Of a stretch of DNA of 64,000 nucleotides, positions 60,565-64,000 are shown in pieces. Under the pieces are notes generated by a model that was not told the DNA's origin, did no database searches, and saw nothing but the letters and a program-made list of their open reading frames with translations. Each line of letters starts with the position of its first letter. Positions within the stretch are counted from its first letter, which is position 1. Made by a program: the position numbers and the translations under genes. The stretch is from Thiosocius sp942490985 (GTDB taxonomy: Bacteria > Pseudomonadota > Gammaproteobacteria > Chromatiales > Chromatiaceae), in NCBI GenBank assembly GCA_942490985.1, contig CALNYW010000002.1:248001-312000 (forward strand), written 5' to 3'.

Positions 60565-62256
60565 GTGAGCCACCAAGGTATGGATCAACTCATACTCCTG
60601 TTGCCAGTGCTCCCGCTGCTGTCCGCACTGCTGACTCAATTGTTCAGTGCGGATCTCGGCCGGCGCGTCTCGCGCATCAGTGTCACCGGTGGTGTATTGA
60701 CCTTTTTGTTGGCGGCGGGTTTGCTGGGCCTGGTGCTGAGCGGCAAGCCGCCGACCCTGTATTCGGTGGGAGCCACTTGGGGAAGCCTGCTTTTTGACCC
60801 GCTGAGTATGTTGATGGCGACGCTGATCGCGGGGATCAGCCTCTTGGTCCGCATGTATTCCGTGCGCTACATGGCGGAAGAAAAGGGATACGGCCGTTTT
60901 TTCGTGCTGTTGGACCTGATGTCCGCGTCGCTGCTGGTCATGGTGGCGGCGGGCGATTTGATCACCCTGCTGATCGCCTGGCATCTGATCGGTGTGCTGC
61001 TTTATTTTCTGTTGGGTCATGAGACGCGCAGCCACTCGGCGTTTCGTTACGGTTTCTGGACCTTCATCACGTACCGGTTCGGCGATCTACCGTTGGTCTT
61101 GGCGGCGGCGGTGCTTTATCACAGCTTCCATACGTGGTCCCTGCCGGACGTTTTCGCTGCGCTGCAGGCCAACCCCCAGATCGAAACGTTTTTCGGTTTT
61201 CGGGTTGTCGAAGTGGTGGGCGGGCTGGTCGCGCTTTCTGCATTCGCACGGTCGGCCCAGTTTCTTCTGCATAGCTGGCTGCCGTACACCATGGAGGGTC
61301 CGACACCCGTGTCGGCTTTGATGCACGCCGGGATCGTTAATGCCGGCGGCTTCCTGATCAATCGATTTGCGCCGTTGTTCGTGCATACCGACGGGGTGCT
61401 CCATCTGGTCTTTATTGTTGGCCTGGTATCTGCCGTGGTCGGCTCCGTGCTGATGCTCAGTCAAAACGATGTCAAGAAGGCGCTGGGTTACTCGACCATG
61501 GGCCAGATGGGTTTCATGATCATGGAGTGTGGGGTCGGCGCATTTTCGCTGGCGATCTTCCACCTGATTGCTCACGGCCTTTTCAAGGGGACATTGTTCC
61601 TGAGTGCCGGAAGCATCATCGGCCAGGCGAGGCACGATGATGGCGTCCCGAAAGACGAACTCCATCGTTTCATCGTTCAACGAAGGCCGACCAGACGACG
61701 TCAGCCATGGCTGATCATGGCGCTGATTACGCTGGCGGTGCCTTTGTTGGTGCTCGTAGCCTCGCACCTATCGGTGATGCCCGATCTATTCGAAAAGCAA
61801 GGCGCCATTGTTTTGCTGTTCTTCGGGTGGGTCACGGGAGCGCAGCTGTTGTTTGCAACCTATCACATGGAATCGCAGAATCCCTGGCGATTGGTCGTGC
61901 TGGTGGGGTTTTCTTTCACCGTCGTGGTGGTCGGCTACACACTGATAAGCCATGCGTTCGATCTGTTCCTCTATCCGGACCCTGCGTTTGCCGCGATGCT
62001 GTATCGTGCCGCGGGTATTGATCAGCAGTGGTTCATCGTGTTGATGACGATAACCAGCCTGGTGATCGTCTTGGGGTGGCTACGTGCGTACTGGTCTGAT
62101 CGTAGGTCCCGTGCCAATACGATCACGGGGCATTGGCAACGAAACTTCTATGCGTTGTTGGCGAGAGAATTCCATACAACCGATATTTACTTGAGCGCAG
62201 CCCGGCTGACGCTGGCCCTGTCGGCGCGGATCAACGTTTGGCTAAGATGGGGCTGA
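60565..62256 (+). CDS. dabB: DabB, membrane subunit of the DAB inorganic carbon transporter
   Basis: Encodes 563 residues of the proton-channel family shared with NuoL and MrpA. Conserved blocks include RFFVLLDLMSASLLVMVAAG, LHSWLPYTMEGPTPVSALMH and NDVKKALGYSTMGQMGFMIM, over about 13 helices. Pairing with dabA a short way downstream shows it is DabB and not complex I. By family knowledge it couples ion flow to CO2 hydration by DabA so that bicarbonate builds up in the cell for carbon fixation. Start GTG 60565 or ATG 60580. Confidence 0.85.
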   Translation: MSHQGMDQLILLLPVLPLLSALLTQLFSADLGRRVSRISVTGGVLTFLLAAGLLGLVLSGKPPTLYSVGATWGSLLFDPLSMLMATLIAGISLLVRMYSVRYMAEEKGYGRFFVLLDLMSASLLVMVAAGDLITLLIAWHLIGVLLYFLLGHETRSHSAFRYGFWTFITYRFGDLPLVLAAAVLYHSFHTWSLPDVFAALQANPQIETFFGFRVVEVVGGLVALSAFARSAQFLLHSWLPYTMEGPTPVSALMHAGIVNAGGFLINRFAPLFVHTDGVLHLVFIVGLVSAVVGSVLMLSQNDVKKALGYSTMGQMGFMIMECGVGAFSLAIFHLIAHGLFKGTLFLSAGSIIGQARHDDGVPKDELHRFIVQRRPTRRRQPWLIMALITLAVPLLVLVASHLSVMPDLFEKQGAIVLLFFGWVTGAQLLFATYHMESQNPWRLVVLVGFSFTVVVVGYTLISHAFDLFLYPDPAFAAMLYRAAGIDQQWFIVLMTITSLVIVLGWLRAYWSDRRSRANTITGHWQRNFYALLAREFHTTDIYLSAARLTLALSARINVWLRWG

Positions 62257-62355
62257 CAGCGGTGGACGACACCAGGATCTTGGCTGGTTGGAGGCTGGCC
62301 GTTCAGGCGGGCGGGGATTCGATATACCGGGCCCGGCTCATCGGGCGTCGATAGC

Positions 62356-63103
62356 ATGGAACTCAAGCTGCTATTGATCGGACTGTTTCTACCGCTGTTC
62401 CCGTTGAGTATCGGTGTCAACGCGTTGTTGGCGCGCATGCCGAATGCGTGGGCGCGTGCAGCTATGTTGTTGCTCTGGCCACAGATTGGCGTATTCCTGG
62501 TTGCGGAACATATCGGCGATCTGCCGGATTGGATCAAGTTCTGGGGATTGGCCACCGCCGGACTCTATGCGTTTCGCATGCTTGCGATGCGAGAGGTCAA
62601 TCTTTGGATTGGTTTTCTCGCCACGTCGTCGTGGGCATTGCTGTGGACACCCGCTTTCAAAGGACTGTCGCTGGCCGAGCTGGAAGTGCTTGCACTCGGC
62701 TTCGGCCTGCCGTTGGCAATCATGGCGGTGATGGCCGGTGAGATCGCCAAACGGTTCGGCGCCGCTTACATGGGCCTTTACGGTGGGCTTGCGGTCGCCG
62801 TGCCGCGTCTCACCGGAGTCTTGGTAACGAGTCTTTTTCGCCGCGATCGCGACCCCGGTTTTCCCGGCATTCTTTGCGGTGCTGCATACCCTGGTTATCT
62901 CGCAGCCACTCCCGGCAATCTGGTTGGTCAGCATTTGGGGCACCTGGAGTTGGGGGGCAGCCCGGTTGCTGCAGGGCCTGATCGTGGGGCCTGCTGAACT
63001 GCCTTACCCGCAAGACCTGAGTGTCGCGATGACTTGGCTGATGTCGTTGTTGCTTGCCGGCCTGGCGCTCGTCGGTTTGCTTTACACCGGGCGTCTGACA
63101 TGA
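62356..63103 (+). pseudogene. Membrane protein of the dab operon, frameshifted
   Basis: The first frame (MELKLLLIGLFLPLFPLSIG) encodes several helices up to TGVLVTSLF near 62838. The membrane-like sequence then continues in the next frame as AAIATPVFPAFFAVLHTLVI and WLMSLLLAGLALVGLLYTGR to the stop at 63101-63103. The change is at a run of five T (62834-62838); with four T the frame is whole and gives about 248 residues. The dabA start overlaps the stop (ATGA). Some dab operons carry an extra membrane gene; its role is unknown. A single homopolymer error is the simplest alternative to true inactivation. Confidence 0.6.
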
Positions 63104-64000
63104 GTATTTCGCTGGGGCTGCGGCTGAAGATTCGCAGCATCATCCACGTCGCTGCCGAGCCGATCCCGTTTTTCTGGCCGATGCGTACGTTCATCCATCA
63201 CAACCCCCTGCACGGCCTGGAGCATCTGCCATTCGAGGATGCCTTGAAGCTCGGGGCGAAGCTGTTTCACGGTCGCACGTTCCTGCCGCGGGTGATTTAT
63301 CAAAAATATCTGCACGAAGGCAAGGTGGCGCGGGAGACCCTCAGTAGCGGGATCAAGCGTTTTCTCGATACCCGTGAAGGGATTGGTGAGATACCGCTCG
63401 AACACTGGATGACCACCTTGATGAGTGAACGTGAACGACCGGTGTCTGTTCGGCGCACATTCGCCTCCGCCGAACACGTCTATGCGGCACTCCACGCACA
63501 AACCGTTTCCGACGAAATCGATCAGGTTGCCGGTCTCTTGCAGCAGCAACTGCGCGACGAACTGCTCGGCAATCGGCCAATATACGAGGCGGTTGATGCG
63601 CTCTATGGGACGGCGATCGGTACCGAGCTCGATGAGTTGGTCATCAAGATTTGCCTCGATTTTTTCGATGAGGGGCAGTCTGTCTGGGGGATGCCGGATC
63701 GTGAACATGGCCTGTACTACGCCTGGCGAGACAACGCCATGCGCAACGTGCCGTTTTTTCTTCGCGGTCTGAATATCAGCAATATCCTGAGCAAGGATGA
63801 CAGACCGGAAGGGGTCATTGCCTACGTCTTGACCGAACTCGGGGTGCCCGAAGAACACTGGATCGACTACCTGACCCGGGAGATGACGCGACTGCACGGT
63901 TGGACCGGGTTCATTCGATGGCGATCCAACGCGAAGAATTACTACTGGGAGAAACGCTTCCCGGGCGACCTGGTCGATTTTGTGGCGATTCGCTTGACGT
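63100..64000 (+). CDS. dabA: DabA, carbonic-anhydrase-like subunit (partial, runs off right edge)
   Basis: The first 300 residues are present from ATG 63100. The family (DUF2309) N-terminus is clear: PFFWPMRTFIHHNPLHGLEH then LPFEDALKLGAKLF, and further EGVIAYVLTELGVPEEHW. DabA is a zinc protein related to beta-carbonic anhydrases; its zinc ligands lie in the part outside the window. With DabB it makes the energised uptake system for inorganic carbon in autotrophs. Confidence 0.9.
   Translation, partial: MSISLGLRLKIRSIIHVAAEPIPFFWPMRTFIHHNPLHGLEHLPFEDALKLGAKLFHGRTFLPRVIYQKYLHEGKVARETLSSGIKRFLDTREGIGEIPLEHWMTTLMSERERPVSVRRTFASAEHVYAALHAQTVSDEIDQVAGLLQQQLRDELLGNRPIYEAVDALYGTAIGTELDELVIKICLDFFDEGQSVWGMPDREHGLYYAWRDNAMRNVPFFLRGLNISNILSKDDRPEGVIAYVLTELGVPEEHWIDYLTREMTRLHGWTGFIRWRSNAKNYYWEKRFPGDLVDFVAIRLT

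Overview
The window comes from the chromosome of a chemolithoautotrophic, sulfur-oxidising gammaproteobacterium. The core order mutS, pncC, thpR, recA, recX, alaS, lysC, csrA, tRNA-Ser, tRNA-Arg is typical of that class. The soeABC genes (cytoplasmic sulfite oxidation) and a dab operon (energy-coupled uptake of dissolved inorganic carbon) point to sulfur-driven CO2 fixation. No genus can be named from this stretch alone.

Region 1 (1-21522) is a chromosomal integron. The left edge cuts through intI on the minus strand (70 N-terminal codons visible). A structured attI-like stretch follows, then about 26 recognisable attC sites that separate short promoterless cassettes, almost all on the plus strand. 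Cassettes carry toxin-antitoxin modules (two BrnT/BrnA pairs, VapBC, DUF4160/DUF2442), a broken TIR-domain gene next to attI, a permuted NlpC/P60 (YiiX-like) protein in an AT-rich cassette, a DUF3800-like gene, a HAD phosphatase, a DksA/TraR zinc finger, a cold-shock/DUF1294 membrane protein, a VOC protein, a small c-type cytochrome, a retropepsin-like protein, a tyrosine-phosphatase-like protein, a Ca/Na antiporter, acetyltransferases, a rhodanese and several unknowns. One cassette is present twice. The attC sites decay beyond about 14.4 kb, which suggests an older distal end.

Region 2 (21528-32581) holds three unknown membrane or exported proteins, soeABC, a DUF389 membrane protein, trhP, a DUF3549 gene and a ycgN-like gene. 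Region 3 (32846-50429) is core chromosome: yqcC, xerD, yajQ, dsbC, a PP2C phosphatase, fdxA, mutS, a GH17-GT2 glucan synthase, a cupin, pncC-thpR, recA-recX, alaS, lysC, csrA and two tRNAs.

Region 4 (50430-60540) is accessory. It has a pentapeptide-repeat protein, a large lipoprotein, an FHA-like/PPP phosphatase translationally coupled to a GHKL-type ATPase, remnants of a tyrosine recombinase and an IS91-like transposase, a CBS-domain protein and an orphan antitoxin. It is bounded by structured repeats flanked by copies of the neighbouring tRNA 3' ends, so it may be a decayed island at tRNA-Arg. Region 5 (60565-64000) is dabB, a frameshifted membrane gene, and dabA running off the right edge.

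The backbone genes are intact, while frameshifts cluster in the repeat-rich integron. Either the cassettes are decaying or that part of the assembly is poorly polished.
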